A DNA stretch of 8,953 bases from contig VERO01000082.1 in NCBI GenBank assembly GCA_018882625.1, positions 1 to 8,953 on the forward strand, written 5' to 3'. Source of the DNA: Phycisphaerales bacterium (GTDB taxonomy: Bacteria; Planctomycetota; Phycisphaerae; Phycisphaerales; SM1A02). The notes beneath the pieces were generated by a model. That model made no database searches. It was given only the letters and a program-made list of their open reading frames with translations, and was not told the DNA's origin. This document shows positions 1 to 7,953 of the stretch, in pieces (within the stretch, counting starts at the first letter, position 1; every line of letters begins with the position of its first letter). A program made the position numbers and the translations under genes.

Positions 1-2405
1 GTCCCGGTCTGCATGTGGAGGAGCGGCTCGCGAGGCTGCCGGAGTGGGCGGTCGAGCTTGAGGCGCCGCGCCGCGCCGCGTCCTACGGCATCGCCCGGGC
101 AATGGACCTGGCGCGCCTCGCGGTGCGCCGCGCCGCAGAGGAGCTCGCGGGATCGGCGCGCGCCCAGCCGCGCTCGATCGGGATGGACGGCATGGAGTGG
201 GCCTCGGAGGGCACGGTGTGCGCGGTCGAGCTCTGGGACCGCGCGCGCTTCGCAGTCGAGGGGCTCTCCGCCGTGCGGCAGGCGTGCCGGCAGGAGGGGC
301 CTCGCGCAATCCTCCTCTGCGACCTGCAGTCGGATGACCATCCTGACCCTGAGCTGATCGCGCGCGCAGCCGTCCCTTCGGGTGCCGGGCGCCGGCTGGA
401 GGTGGTGCGCGTGGACCTGCACGATGAGGATGGGCTGCGCGATGTGGTCGTGGCCGCGGCGCTGCGCGACTGCACGACGCTCGTGATCGCGCGCGACGGT
501 CCGCCGCCGCGCGTGGACATCGCGGCGCTCGACCGGGCGGCCGCCGAGATCGACAGGTTCGGCTACTCGCCGGCGCAGCGCGCGGTGTGGCCGGCGGATG
601 CGGCGTGCGAACTGCAGCAGCCGTCGATCGCGGCGCTGCTGGCGCGCGGTCTCGCGGAGGGGTCGGATCCGCTGCCCACGGAACCTGTGGTCACAAGGCT
701 CGATGCGGCGGCCTCCGATGGCGTGAGGCTGCGCATCGAGCCGCTTCTCGAGCAGGTGGAGGTCGTCCGGTCGCGCCCGCCCCAGGCGAGCGATGCGCTT
801 CGCGTGCCGCTGAAGGTGCCGCCTCCGCAACTGGTGCACGCGGGACAGGGCCTGTGGCGTGCGCATCTCGCCGGAGTGCGCGGCGAGTCGCCGGGGGCTG
901 CCGCGCTCATGCTCGCCGAGGCAGGTCGGACGATGGGATTCCGCGTGCAGTGGCTCACGCTGCCGGTACCGCTGGCGCCGGGGCGCAAGTCGTGGACCCA
1001 GATCGCCTTCACCGCGCTCGATGCGCCCGCAGAGGGAGACTTTGCGGTGCGCGAGGGGCAGGATGCGACCGACACGTTCACCGCCCAGATCCCGTACGGG
1101 GAGGCGGATGTGGTGATCGGCCCCGATGCCGTCGAGTGCGTGCGCGCGCTTGGCCCCGACCCGCAGCTGCGGGTGGCCAGTCCCGACCGGTCTGCGATCG
1201 TCGCCAACGGTGGATTGCTGGATGACCAGACGACGGCGGCGCAGCGCGAGTGCGCGGAACTGCTGCCGCGGCTGGTGGATGCGCTGGCGAAGCCGGGCAG
1301 GGGACTTGTGGTGGACGCAGCGGCGGCGTGCCGACGCATCTTCCTGGCCGACCGGGGCGTGGACATCGTGGTGCTTGGCGCCGCGTACCAGCTTGGACTC
1401 GTGCCGGTGTCGATCGGTTCGCTCGAGTCGGCCGCCGTGCGCCTCGAGGCGCGGGGCATCGCCCGCGCCTACGAGGCCTTCCAGCTGGGCCGCCTTCTCG
1501 CGGCACGCGCAGCCGACCTGCCCATCGGCGAGGTGCCGGTCGCCATCGTGGCGGCGCTCGAGTCGCCGGTCGTCGTGGGCTCGGATGACGGCACCGATGA
1601 TGCCGACGAGGTCGCGCCGGGGACCGGGACGGCGCCCGCACGCGGCGTCCATCCGCTGACTGGTCGGCTGGCGCGGCGGGCGGCGGCCGAGCGGCGCGGC
1701 GGCCGCAGGCGCGCGCGCGATGCGGCCCGCCGGCTGCGCAACCTGATCGAATCGACCCTTGGGCCCTTCGAGCCGATCGCAGGCCAGCGCGAGGGTGTGG
1801 CGACGATGCGGCTGCTGGCCACGGCCCTGCAGCGGGCCGAGATCTGGGGAGGCATCGCCTACGCGCGCCGCATGGCCGACGTGATCCAGGCGCTTGTGGC
1901 GACGCCGGGCCCCGATGGCGGCGTACGGCTCGCATCGACCGCGGTGCTGCCGCTCGCGGAGACGATGCTGATCCGCGACATCTGGTACCTCGCGCGCGCA
2001 TCGACCAGCATCGCCCAGCGGCGCAGGGTGCGCGAGGCGCTGGGCGTCCGGAGCGCCCGCGGCGACGAGATCCGGCGCCGCTACCTCAATCGCCTCGAGG
2101 TCGGCATCAGCCAGTGGCGCTGGCGCGTGGAGTTCCGCTCGAGCGACTGGCCGGAGCGGCTGGTGCGCATCGCGGCGCGCGCGGTGCCGCTCTCGCTGCG
2201 CGGCGATCCCGAGCGGATCGCGGCGCGCGACATGATGATCCGGCTCCTGTCGGAGGCCGCCGCAACCCGTGACCTCGACCGGCTGCATGCGTGGCGCACG
2301 TTCGCGCGTGCGATGCGCGCAGCGGCGCACGCGGGCCGGCTGAGGTCGATGGCCGCAGAGGAGATCGAGGCGCAGGCGCGCCGGACTGGCGCGCTCGAGT
2401 CGTGA
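1..2405 (+). CDS. Degenerate indolepyruvate:ferredoxin oxidoreductase-like fusion protein, 5' end missing
   Basis: The frame is open to the window edge, and the first possible start (GTG at 15) is probably internal. Residues below are counted from that GTG. Residues about 55-165 resemble the end of a TPP-enzyme domain of IorA type (VRVDLHDEDGLRDVV, then LVIARDGPPP). Residues about 283-495 resemble the gamma domain of 2-oxoacid:acceptor oxidoreductases, with IPYGEADVVIGPDAVECVRAL at 359-379 and the late motif VVLGAAYQLGLVPVS at 452-466. The usual GxGGQG motif is replaced by GVRGES, and the MAQRGG-like loop is absent. A basic helical region (about 555-796) contains LAETMLIRDIWYLARA, reminiscent of the DUF6537 tail of fused indolepyruvate oxidoreductases. 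The eight cysteines I see are scattered, with no CxxCxxC cluster where IorA carries its ferredoxin domain. Family membership is inferred from motif resemblance. The substrate is unknown, and canonical ferredoxin-linked catalysis is doubtful. The stop lies 7 bp from the convergent rlmN stop. Confidence 0.6.
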   Translation, partial: PGLHVEERLARLPEWAVELEAPRRAASYGIARAMDLARLAVRRAAEELAGSARAQPRSIGMDGMEWASEGTVCAVELWDRARFAVEGLSAVRQACRQEGPRAILLCDLQSDDHPDPELIARAAVPSGAGRRLEVVRVDLHDEDGLRDVVVAAALRDCTTLVIARDGPPPRVDIAALDRAAAEIDRFGYSPAQRAVWPADAACELQQPSIAALLARGLAEGSDPLPTEPVVTRLDAAASDGVRLRIEPLLEQVEVVRSRPPQASDALRVPLKVPPPQLVHAGQGLWRAHLAGVRGESPGAAALMLAEAGRTMGFRVQWLTLPVPLAPGRKSWTQIAFTALDAPAEGDFAVREGQDATDTFTAQIPYGEADVVIGPDAVECVRALGPDPQLRVASPDRSAIVANGGLLDDQTTAAQRECAELLPRLVDALAKPGRGLVVDAAAACRRIFLADRGVDIVVLGAAYQLGLVPVSIGSLESAAVRLEARGIARAYEAFQLGRLLAARAADLPIGEVPVAIVAALESPVVVGSDDGTDDADEVAPGTGTAPARGVHPLTGRLARRAAAERRGGRRRARDAARRLRNLIESTLGPFEPIAGQREGVATMRLLATALQRAEIWGGIAYARRMADVIQALVATPGPDGGVRLASTAVLPLAETMLIRDIWYLARASTSIAQRRRVREALGVRSARGDEIRRRYLNRLEVGISQWRWRVEFRSSDWPERLVRIAARAVPLSLRGDPERIAARDMMIRLLSEAAATRDLDRLHAWRTFARAMRAAAHAGRLRSMAAEEIEAQARRTGALES

Positions 2406-2412
2406 CGGGCGT

Positions 2413-3504
2413 TCAGCCGGCGACGCGCTCGTGCCGCAGCTGGCCGCATGCGGCCGCGATGTCGCGGCCGCGGCTCGCGCGGATGTGCGCGTTCACGCCG
2501 CGCTCGCGCAGCGCGGACTGGAACGCGAGCACGTCGTCCGTCGAGGGCCGGGCGTAGGGGAGGCCGCGCACCTCGTTGTAGCGGATGAGGTTGACGTTGG
2601 CGCGCAGGCGCCTTGCATGCGACGCCAGCTGCTCCGCGTGATCGGGCCGGTCGTTCACGCCGCCGAGCAGGATGTACTCGAGCGTGATCTCTCGCCCGTT
2701 GCTGCGGAACCACTCGTCGCACGCATCGAGCAGCTCGTCGATCGTGCTGTAGTCGGCCCACGGGATGATCGAGCGGCGCAGCTCGTCGTTGGGCGCGTGC
2801 AGGCTCAGCGCGAGCGTCACCGGAAGGTCAAACTCGCAGAACTTGCGGATGGCCGCGGGCAGGCCGACCGTCGACACCGTGATGCGGCGCGCGCTGATGC
2901 CGAATCCCCACTCCGCGTTGAGTGCGCGGATGGCGGCCGTCACGGCAGGCAGGTTCGCCAGCGGCTCGCCCATGCCCATGAAGACCACGTGCGAGATCCT
3001 CCCGACCCCCTCGAGCCCGGAGAGCAGGAACACCTGCTCGAGGATCCTGCCTGCGGTGAGGTTGCCCTCGAGGCCGCCGATCCCGGAGGCGCAGAAGCGG
3101 CATCCGACGGGGCACCCGATCTGGCTGGAGATGCATGCGGTATGGCGGTCTGCGGTCGGGATCATCACGCACTCGGTGGCGCGTCCGCGCGCGACAGGTC
3201 GCTCAGGGCCCGCGTGCGCAGCCTGCGGAAGCGCGATCCCCTCGCCCGGCGCGTCCCAGTCGACGAGGAGCTTGCGCGTGCCGTCGGTCGCGAGCTGGTC
3301 TGCGGCGACCGTGCCCTGCAGGAACCCCATCTCGCGCGAGAGCAGCTCGCGATGGGCCTTGGAGAGGTTGGTCATCGCCGACGGGTCGGTGACGCGCTTG
3401 CGGTACACCCAGTCGAGCACCTGGTCCGCCGCGTGGCGCGGCATGCCACGGTCGCCGCACCATGCGGCGAGTCCCTCGCGATCGAACTCGAAGATCCAGT
3501 CCAC
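2413..3504 (-). CDS. rlmN: RlmN, dual-specificity 23S rRNA/tRNA (adenine-C2) methyltransferase
   Basis: This radical SAM enzyme methylates C2 of an adenine in the peptidyl-transferase region of 23S rRNA and of A37 in some tRNAs. The chosen GTG start at 3504 gives 363 aa, a normal family length, and begins VDWIFEFDREGL. The radical SAM cluster motif CPVGCRFC has cysteines 131, 135 and 138. The upstream CISSQIGC puts a conserved cysteine at 124. MGMGEP at 176-181 is the SAM-binding segment. The C-terminal DIAAACGQL supplies C353, matching the methyl-carrying cysteine (C355 in E. coli). All key residues are present. The start lies 2 nt after the ispH stop and lacks a clear Shine-Dalgarno site, so translation is probably coupled to ispH. 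The frame stays open much further upstream, but that part runs out of frame through ispH and carries no RlmN sequence. The gene ends 7 bp from the convergent gene, with no terminator visible between them. Confidence 0.95.
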   Translation of the reverse strand: MDWIFEFDREGLAAWCGDRGMPRHAADQVLDWVYRKRVTDPSAMTNLSKAHRELLSREMGFLQGTVAADQLATDGTRKLLVDWDAPGEGIALPQAAHAGPERPVARGRATECVMIPTADRHTACISSQIGCPVGCRFCASGIGGLEGNLTAGRILEQVFLLSGLEGVGRISHVVFMGMGEPLANLPAVTAAIRALNAEWGFGISARRITVSTVGLPAAIRKFCEFDLPVTLALSLHAPNDELRRSIIPWADYSTIDELLDACDEWFRSNGREITLEYILLGGVNDRPDHAEQLASHARRLRANVNLIRYNEVRGLPYARPSTDDVLAFQSALRERGVNAHIRASRGRDIAAACGQLRHERVAG

Positions 3505-3506
3505 GC

Positions 3507-4595
3507 TCAGGCGTGCCCGTGCTGCTGCTTGAGGGCCTTGCCGCGCAGCGTCATGTCGACAGTGCGGAAGGGGATGGAGTGCTGCTCGAACCACTGGTGC
3601 AGCAGCTCGCCAGTGTCCTCGCGCACGATCCGTCGGGTGGCAGGCTCCACGCCGCGGGAGCGCATCAGCTCCTTGAGCGTGCCCGGAAGCCCGAACTCGA
3701 CCTCCTCGCGCTCGACATCGTGCTGCTCGACCTCCGCGCCGTAGGTGTGCACGATGTGCTCGATGAGGTCGTGGACGAGATCCTCGGGCGCACTGGCGCC
3801 GGCGGTGACGAGCACCGTGCCGACGCCCTCGAACCACTCGGGGTCGAGCTCGCTCTTGTCGTCGATGAGCCGTGCGCGAGTGCCGCAGTTCTCGGCGATC
3901 TCTGTGAGGCGCACGGAGTTGGACGAGTTGCGGCTTCCCACCACCAGCACGAGGTCGCACTCGGGCGCGATGGCGCGCACCGCAGTCTGCCGGTTCGTGG
4001 TCGCGTAGCAGATGTCGCTGGCGGGCGGGTCCTTGATGTTCGGGAACGCAGCCTTCAGCGCCTTGATGATCCGGTCGGCGTCGTCGAGCGACAGGGTCGT
4101 CTGCGTCAGGTAGACGAGCTTGTCGGGATCGTGGATGCGCAGCGTCGGGATCGTCTCGATGCTGTCGACGACCTGGATGGCGTCGGGCGCCTCGCCGCGG
4201 GTGCCGATCACCTCCTGGTGGTCATGGTGCCCGATCAGCAGGATCTGGAATCCCTTGCGCGCGTACCGGATCGCCTCCGCATGCACCTTCGTGACGAGCG
4301 GGCATGTGGCGTCGATGGACGTCAGGTTCTTCGAGCGCGCGAGCTCGCGCACTGCGGGGCTCACGCCGTGCGCGCTGAAGACCACGATGGAGCCGTCGGG
4401 GACCGCCGCCACATCCTCCACGAAGATGACCCCTCGCCTTCTGAATCGGTCCACCACATGGCGGTTGTGCACGATCTCGTGGTAGACGTAGATCGTCTCG
4501 CCGGGGCAGATGTCCAGAAGCTGGTCGACCACGTCGATCGCCATGTAGACGCCGGCGCAGAAGCCCCTTGGATTGGCGAGAATCAGCCTGAGCAT
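3507..4595 (-). CDS. ispH: IspH, 4-hydroxy-3-methylbut-2-enyl diphosphate reductase
   Basis: This is the last enzyme of the MEP (non-mevalonate) isoprenoid pathway. It reduces HMBPP to IPP and DMAPP with a [4Fe-4S] cluster. The 362-aa protein starts MLRLILANPRGFCAG. The three cluster cysteines are C13, C98 (in IDATCPLVTKVH) and C196 (in SDICYATTNRQ). Substrate-site residues are H43, H76 (in SAHGV), H126 and E128 (in GHHDHQEVIGT), the QTTLS segment from 165, and SSNS at 224-227. TAGASAPE at 264-271 is also typical. Everything needed for catalysis is present. The protein is longer than usual: after the normal family end near residue 310 there is an extra tail of about 52 residues (GVEPATRRIVREDTGELLHQ onward), of unknown role. 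The ATG has only a weak ribosome-binding site (cggg). The gene is divergent from hpnC and is followed at 2 nt by rlmN. Confidence 0.97.
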   Translation of the reverse strand: MLRLILANPRGFCAGVYMAIDVVDQLLDICPGETIYVYHEIVHNRHVVDRFRRRGVIFVEDVAAVPDGSIVVFSAHGVSPAVRELARSKNLTSIDATCPLVTKVHAEAIRYARKGFQILLIGHHDHQEVIGTRGEAPDAIQVVDSIETIPTLRIHDPDKLVYLTQTTLSLDDADRIIKALKAAFPNIKDPPASDICYATTNRQTAVRAIAPECDLVLVVGSRNSSNSVRLTEIAENCGTRARLIDDKSELDPEWFEGVGTVLVTAGASAPEDLVHDLIEHIVHTYGAEVEQHDVEREEVEFGLPGTLKELMRSRGVEPATRRIVREDTGELLHQWFEQHSIPFRTVDMTLRGKALKQQHGHA

Positions 4596-4604
4596 GACCC
4601 GATC

Positions 4605-4620
4605 ATAGCCGCGCGGCTAT
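4605..4620. promoter_or_regulatory. Perfect 16-bp palindrome between divergent ispH and hpnC
   Basis: The sequence atagccgcgcggctat equals its own reverse complement over all 16 bases. It fills most of the 39-bp gap between the ispH ATG (4593-4595) and the hpnC GTG (4635-4637), starting 9 nt upstream of ispH and ending 14 nt before hpnC. It could be an operator for a dimeric regulator that controls both sides. In ispH mRNA it could also fold into a short hairpin next to the ribosome-binding region. No regulator is encoded nearby, and I could not identify -10/-35 boxes, which would have to overlap coding sequence. The palindrome is seen directly; its function is inference. Confidence 0.4.
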
Positions 4621-4634
4621 CTTCACCGACCGCC

Positions 4635-5585
4635 GTGGACATTGCCGCGCACACCGCCGCGCTTGATGAGTACGGCCCCGACCGCTCCCGTACCTGCACC
4701 CCTGCAGAGGCTGCGGCGTGGTGCCGCAGGCTGACGCTGGGACGGCAGGAGAACTTCAGCGTGCTGTCGGCGCTCGTGCCGCCTGCGCTGGTGGGCGATT
4801 TCAGCGCCGTCTACGCGTTCTGCCGCGTGGCGGATGACCTTGGGGACGAGTCGCCCTCGCGCGAGGTGGCGATCGGGCGGCTGCAGTGGTGGCGTGCCGA
4901 GCTTGAGGCATGCGGCGCGGGCGAGGCGCGGCATCCGGTGTTTGTCGCGCTGCGCCCGGTGATGGAGCGCCATGGCCTCCCGATGGCGCCGTTCAGCGAC
5001 CTGATCGGCGCCTTCGAGCTTGACCAGCGAGTCACGCGCTGGGAGACGTGGTCCGACCTGCTGGGCTACTGCCGGCTGAGCGCGGATCCCGTGGGCCGGC
5101 TCGTGCTGATGCTGCTGGGCGAGGCGCGCCAAGGTCATGCAGTCGACGCGAGCGACGCCATCTGCACGGCGCTGCAGCTGACCAACCACTGGCAGGACGT
5201 GCGCCGCGACCTGCTCGAGCGCGACCGCATCTACCTGCCGCGCGAGCTGTGGACCGGCGAGGACTTCGAAGGGAGGCTCGTGGCCACCTGCCGCGCAGGT
5301 CACGCGCCCGACCGCGAGTTCCTGGAGTGCTTCCGCGCATCGCTGCGTGAGGCCGTATCGCGCACGTGGCCGATCTTCGAGCGAGGCCAGGCGCTGCTGG
5401 GCATGGTGAAGCCGGCGCACCGCGGGCTCATCGGGCTCTTTCCTGCGGGCGGAGAGCGGGTGCTGCGGCAGGTCGAGTCCACCTGCTACGAGACGTGCAT
5501 CGCGCGTCCGCGGCTCTCGAGGGTGGTGAAGCTGGCGCTCGTCGCGCGCGCATGGATCTCAACCCGGTTGAGCAGGGCCGCATGA
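4635..5585 (+). CDS. hpnC: HpnC, hydroxysqualene synthase
   Basis: This belongs to the all-alpha squalene/phytoene synthase family. In the HpnCDE route HpnC converts presqualene diphosphate to hydroxysqualene. The GTG at 4635 gives 316 aa. RRLTLGRQENFSVLSALVP (residues 31-49) is the typical HpnC beginning. The two metal and diphosphate-binding aspartate motifs are DDLGD at 67-71 and QDVRRD at 187-192, the second inside QLTNHWQDVRRDLLERDRIYLP-like sequence. I assign HpnC rather than HpnD from the DDLGDE form and the Trp in NHWQD; HpnD normally has DDIVD and NVIRD, as the next gene does. No Shine-Dalgarno sequence precedes the GTG, but no other standard start lies between it and ispH. The frame is open far upstream only because it reads antisense through ispH. 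The stop overlaps the hpnD start in ATGA, so the two are probably co-translated. Confidence 0.92.
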   Translation: MDIAAHTAALDEYGPDRSRTCTPAEAAAWCRRLTLGRQENFSVLSALVPPALVGDFSAVYAFCRVADDLGDESPSREVAIGRLQWWRAELEACGAGEARHPVFVALRPVMERHGLPMAPFSDLIGAFELDQRVTRWETWSDLLGYCRLSADPVGRLVLMLLGEARQGHAVDASDAICTALQLTNHWQDVRRDLLERDRIYLPRELWTGEDFEGRLVATCRAGHAPDREFLECFRASLREAVSRTWPIFERGQALLGMVKPAHRGLIGLFPAGGERVLRQVESTCYETCIARPRLSRVVKLALVARAWISTRLSRAA

Positions 5586-6508
5586 GCGCCGCCGTGGCCT
5601 GGGACGACCCTCGGGTTGCACGTGCCGTCGACGCCTGCCGGCGCATCACGCGTCAGCGCGCGGCCAACTTCTACTGGGGCCTGCGGCTGACGCCCGAGCC
5701 CAAGCGCTCCGCGATGTACGCGATCTACGCGTGGATGCGCCGCGCCGATGACATCGTCGATGGCGCTGCGGACACGGTATCGATGGATGAGCTGCGCGCG
5801 CAGGTGGACAGCTTCCGCGCATCCACGCGCCGCGCGCTGGCTGGCGACGATGGAGATTCCGCAGGATGCGCCGACGCGGAGCTCGCGGCCACGTGGATCG
5901 CGCTCGCGGCGACGGCGCGCTCCTATCCGCTCGATGCATCCGAGTTCGAGGCGATGCTGGACGGGCAGGTCGAGGACGCGGTGCCGCGCGCCATGCGCAC
6001 GTGCGCAGAGCTCGACGCGTGGTGCTGGAAGGTCGCGAGCACGGTGGGCATCATCTGCGTGCGCGTGTGGGGCCACAGGCCTGGACCGGCCATCGAGCTC
6101 GCGGCGCAGCGGGGCATCGCATTCCAGCTGACCAACGTCATCCGCGACTTCACGGAGGACCTCGCACGGGACCGCGTGTACCTGCCGCGGGAGGACTTCG
6201 ATGCCGCGGGACTGACTCCGCAGTCGCTGGCGTCGTGGAGCGACCCGGTGCGCTGCCGCAGCTTCGTGCTGGCGCAGTGCGAGCGGGCACGCGCCCTGTA
6301 CCGCCGCAGCGAGCCGCTTGATGCGCTCGTGAACGCGGACTGCGCGCCAGTGCTGCGGGCGCTCACGGAGATCTACCGGCAGCTGCTCGAGCGCATCGCG
6401 GCAGACCCTGCAGCGATCGTCCGGCGGCGCGTGTCGCTTCCCATCTGGCGCAAGATCGCCATCGGGCTCTCCGCGCGTCGCGCGGCGGCAGCATGGGGGG
6501 CTCGGTGA
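5582..6508 (+). CDS. hpnD: HpnD, presqualene diphosphate synthase
   Basis: This squalene/phytoene synthase family enzyme condenses two farnesyl diphosphates to presqualene diphosphate, the first committed step of the HpnCDE route. From the ATG at 5582 it is 308 aa. RQRAANFYWGLRLTP (residues 24-38) and MYAIYAWMRRADDIVD (45-60) are diagnostic, with the first Asp-rich motif DDIVD at 56-60. The second is in QLTNVIRDFTEDLARDRVYLP, with D189 and D193 in DFTED. VGIICVRVWG (155-164) is also typical of HpnD. The start is chosen because ATGA (5582-5585) overlaps the hpnC stop and a purine-rich gagcagg sits about 5-6 nt upstream. An in-frame ATG at 5552 would add ten residues inside hpnC and is less likely. 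The 3' end overlaps the hpnE start region. A phytoene synthase is the main alternative, but the HpnC and HpnE neighbours argue for HpnD. Confidence 0.93.
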   Translation: MSAAVAWDDPRVARAVDACRRITRQRAANFYWGLRLTPEPKRSAMYAIYAWMRRADDIVDGAADTVSMDELRAQVDSFRASTRRALAGDDGDSAGCADAELAATWIALAATARSYPLDASEFEAMLDGQVEDAVPRAMRTCAELDAWCWKVASTVGIICVRVWGHRPGPAIELAAQRGIAFQLTNVIRDFTEDLARDRVYLPREDFDAAGLTPQSLASWSDPVRCRSFVLAQCERARALYRRSEPLDALVNADCAPVLRALTEIYRQLLERIAADPAAIVRRRVSLPIWRKIAIGLSARRAAAAWGAR

Positions 6509-7953
6509 TCGCGCATGCGGGCCATCCGGTGGTGGTCGTGGGCGCAGGCGTCGCGGGCATTGCCGCTGCGGTGTCGCTGTCGCGCGCGGGGGTGCCGGTC
6601 ACGCTTCTCGAGACGCGCCGCAAGCTTGGCGGACGCGCGACCAGCTTCCAGGATCCGCGCGACGGCATGGAGCTCGACAACTGCCAGCATGTGCTGATGG
6701 GCTGCTGCACGGCGCTGCTCGAGCTCTACGCGATCCTTGGCGTGTCGGATGCGATCGAGTGGCATCCCACGGTGTGGTGGGCGAACCCGCCTCACGACCC
6801 TGACGTGATGCGCCCGGGCTGGCTCCCGGCGCCAGCGCACTACACCGGCAGCTTCCTCAGGATGCGCATGCTCGGCGTCGCGGACAAGCGTGCCGTCGCG
6901 CGCGCGATGCTCGCCATGCTGCGCATGGGCCGGCCCGGTCGCCAGTCGTGGGCGGGTCGCGCATTCGGCGACTTTCTGGCGCAGACGCGCCAGACGCCGG
7001 TGGCGCTGGAGCGGTTCTGGGAGCCGGTCATCATCAGTGCATGCAATGGCACATGCGCCGAGACCGATGCGTCCTATGCGATGAAGGTGTTCCAGGACGG
7101 GTTCCTGCAGGATTCGTGGAGCCCGGTGATGGGTCTCTCGCGGCTGCCGCTGGCGCGGCTCTATGACCCTGCGCTGGCGATCATCGAGGGTGCCGGCGGG
7201 TGCGTGCGCATGGGCGTCAGCGTGCAGGCGCTCGCCTACGACGGTTCGCGCGTCAGCGGCGTGGTCACCGACGAGGGGTTCGTGGAGGCAAGCGCGGTGA
7301 TCAGCGCACTGCCGCCAGACAGGCTCGAGCGCATCTGCTCGGACACGCTGCGCGCCGCAGATGCGCGACTGCGCAGCCTCGGAGAGATGCGGCACACTCC
7401 GATCCTTGGCGTGCACCTCTTCTTCGACCAGCCCGTGATGCGCACGCCCCACCTGGTGCTGCCAGGCAGGCCAACGCAGTGGCTCTTCAGCAAGGGCACC
7501 GACGAGCTCGGACGCCATCACGTGCATGCGGTGATCAGCGCGGCGCAGGAGTGGATGCCGCTCGATGAGCCCGAGATCGCCGCCCGCGTGATGCGCGATG
7601 TCCACTGGGGCATCCCGTCCTCGGTGGGCATCGATCCCGTGGCGGTGCGTGCCGTGAAGGAGAAGCGCGCGACGTTCGCGTGCGTGCCGGGCATCGATGC
7701 GCTCCGCCCATCCGCGGCTGCCGACTCCATCCGCGGCGGCGTGCGCAACCTGCTGCTCGCGGGCGACTGGTGCGCCACCGGCTGGCCCGCCACCATGGAA
7801 GGCGCGGCCCGGAGCGGATTCCTGGCCGCGTGTGCCGCGATCGGGTGCGCACCTGGCGTGCCCGCACCCGAGGGCGCAGCCGCGTCGATACCGGCGATCA
7901 CCGATGTGCCGACTGCGCCGCTGGCGCGGATGCTCGGCCTGCGGGATGCGTGA
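6493..7953 (+). CDS. hpnE: HpnE, FAD-dependent hydroxysqualene dehydroxylase
   Basis: This flavoprotein amine-oxidase/phytoene-desaturase family enzyme reduces hydroxysqualene to squalene, the last step of the HpnCDE route. It is 486 aa from the ATG at 6493. The N-terminal dinucleotide-binding fold is VVVVGAGVAGIAAAVSL with GAGVAG at 17-22, and E40 ends the second strand, followed by GGRATSF from 46. NCQHVLMGCC (63-72) and FWEPVIISACNG in the middle are typical of squalene-associated family members. The C-terminal FAD segment LLLAGDWCATGWPATMEGAA has AGDW at 423-426 and E436. An in-frame GTG at 6505 overlaps the hpnD stop as GTGA and has a G-run just upstream; it is an equally good start and would shorten the protein by four residues. 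The stop overlaps the queG ATG in TGATG. A carotenoid desaturase is possible but less likely in this operon. Confidence 0.91.
   Translation: MGGSVIAHAGHPVVVVGAGVAGIAAAVSLSRAGVPVTLLETRRKLGGRATSFQDPRDGMELDNCQHVLMGCCTALLELYAILGVSDAIEWHPTVWWANPPHDPDVMRPGWLPAPAHYTGSFLRMRMLGVADKRAVARAMLAMLRMGRPGRQSWAGRAFGDFLAQTRQTPVALERFWEPVIISACNGTCAETDASYAMKVFQDGFLQDSWSPVMGLSRLPLARLYDPALAIIEGAGGCVRMGVSVQALAYDGSRVSGVVTDEGFVEASAVISALPPDRLERICSDTLRAADARLRSLGEMRHTPILGVHLFFDQPVMRTPHLVLPGRPTQWLFSKGTDELGRHHVHAVISAAQEWMPLDEPEIAARVMRDVHWGIPSSVGIDPVAVRAVKEKRATFACVPGIDALRPSAAADSIRGGVRNLLLAGDWCATGWPATMEGAARSGFLAACAAIGCAPGVPAPEGAAASIPAITDVPTAPLARMLGLRDA

Noticed and set aside
62..81. Short gccgc-type repetitive run near the left edge
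   Set aside because: It is in-frame coding sequence for Ala/Arg in GC-rich DNA, too short and simple to be a meaningful repeat.
2406..2412. Possible bidirectional terminator between the oxidoreductase-like gene and rlmN
   Set aside because: Only 7 bp separate the stops, and I see no stem-loop with T-tract in or beside the gap.
2431..3744. Plus-strand open frame of 437 codons opposite rlmN
   Set aside because: It is a shadow of rlmN, whose radical SAM motifs on the minus strand are unmistakable; the plus-strand translation has no recognisable domain.
3462..4634. Plus-strand open frame upstream of and in frame with hpnC
   Set aside because: It runs antisense to ispH and the start of rlmN, which are certain genes. 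HpnC homology begins only after the GTG at 4635.
5552..5581. Earlier in-frame ATG for hpnD adding ten residues
   Set aside because: The ATG at 5582 overlaps the hpnC stop as ATGA, has a better-placed purine-rich site, and gives a typical HpnD N-terminus.
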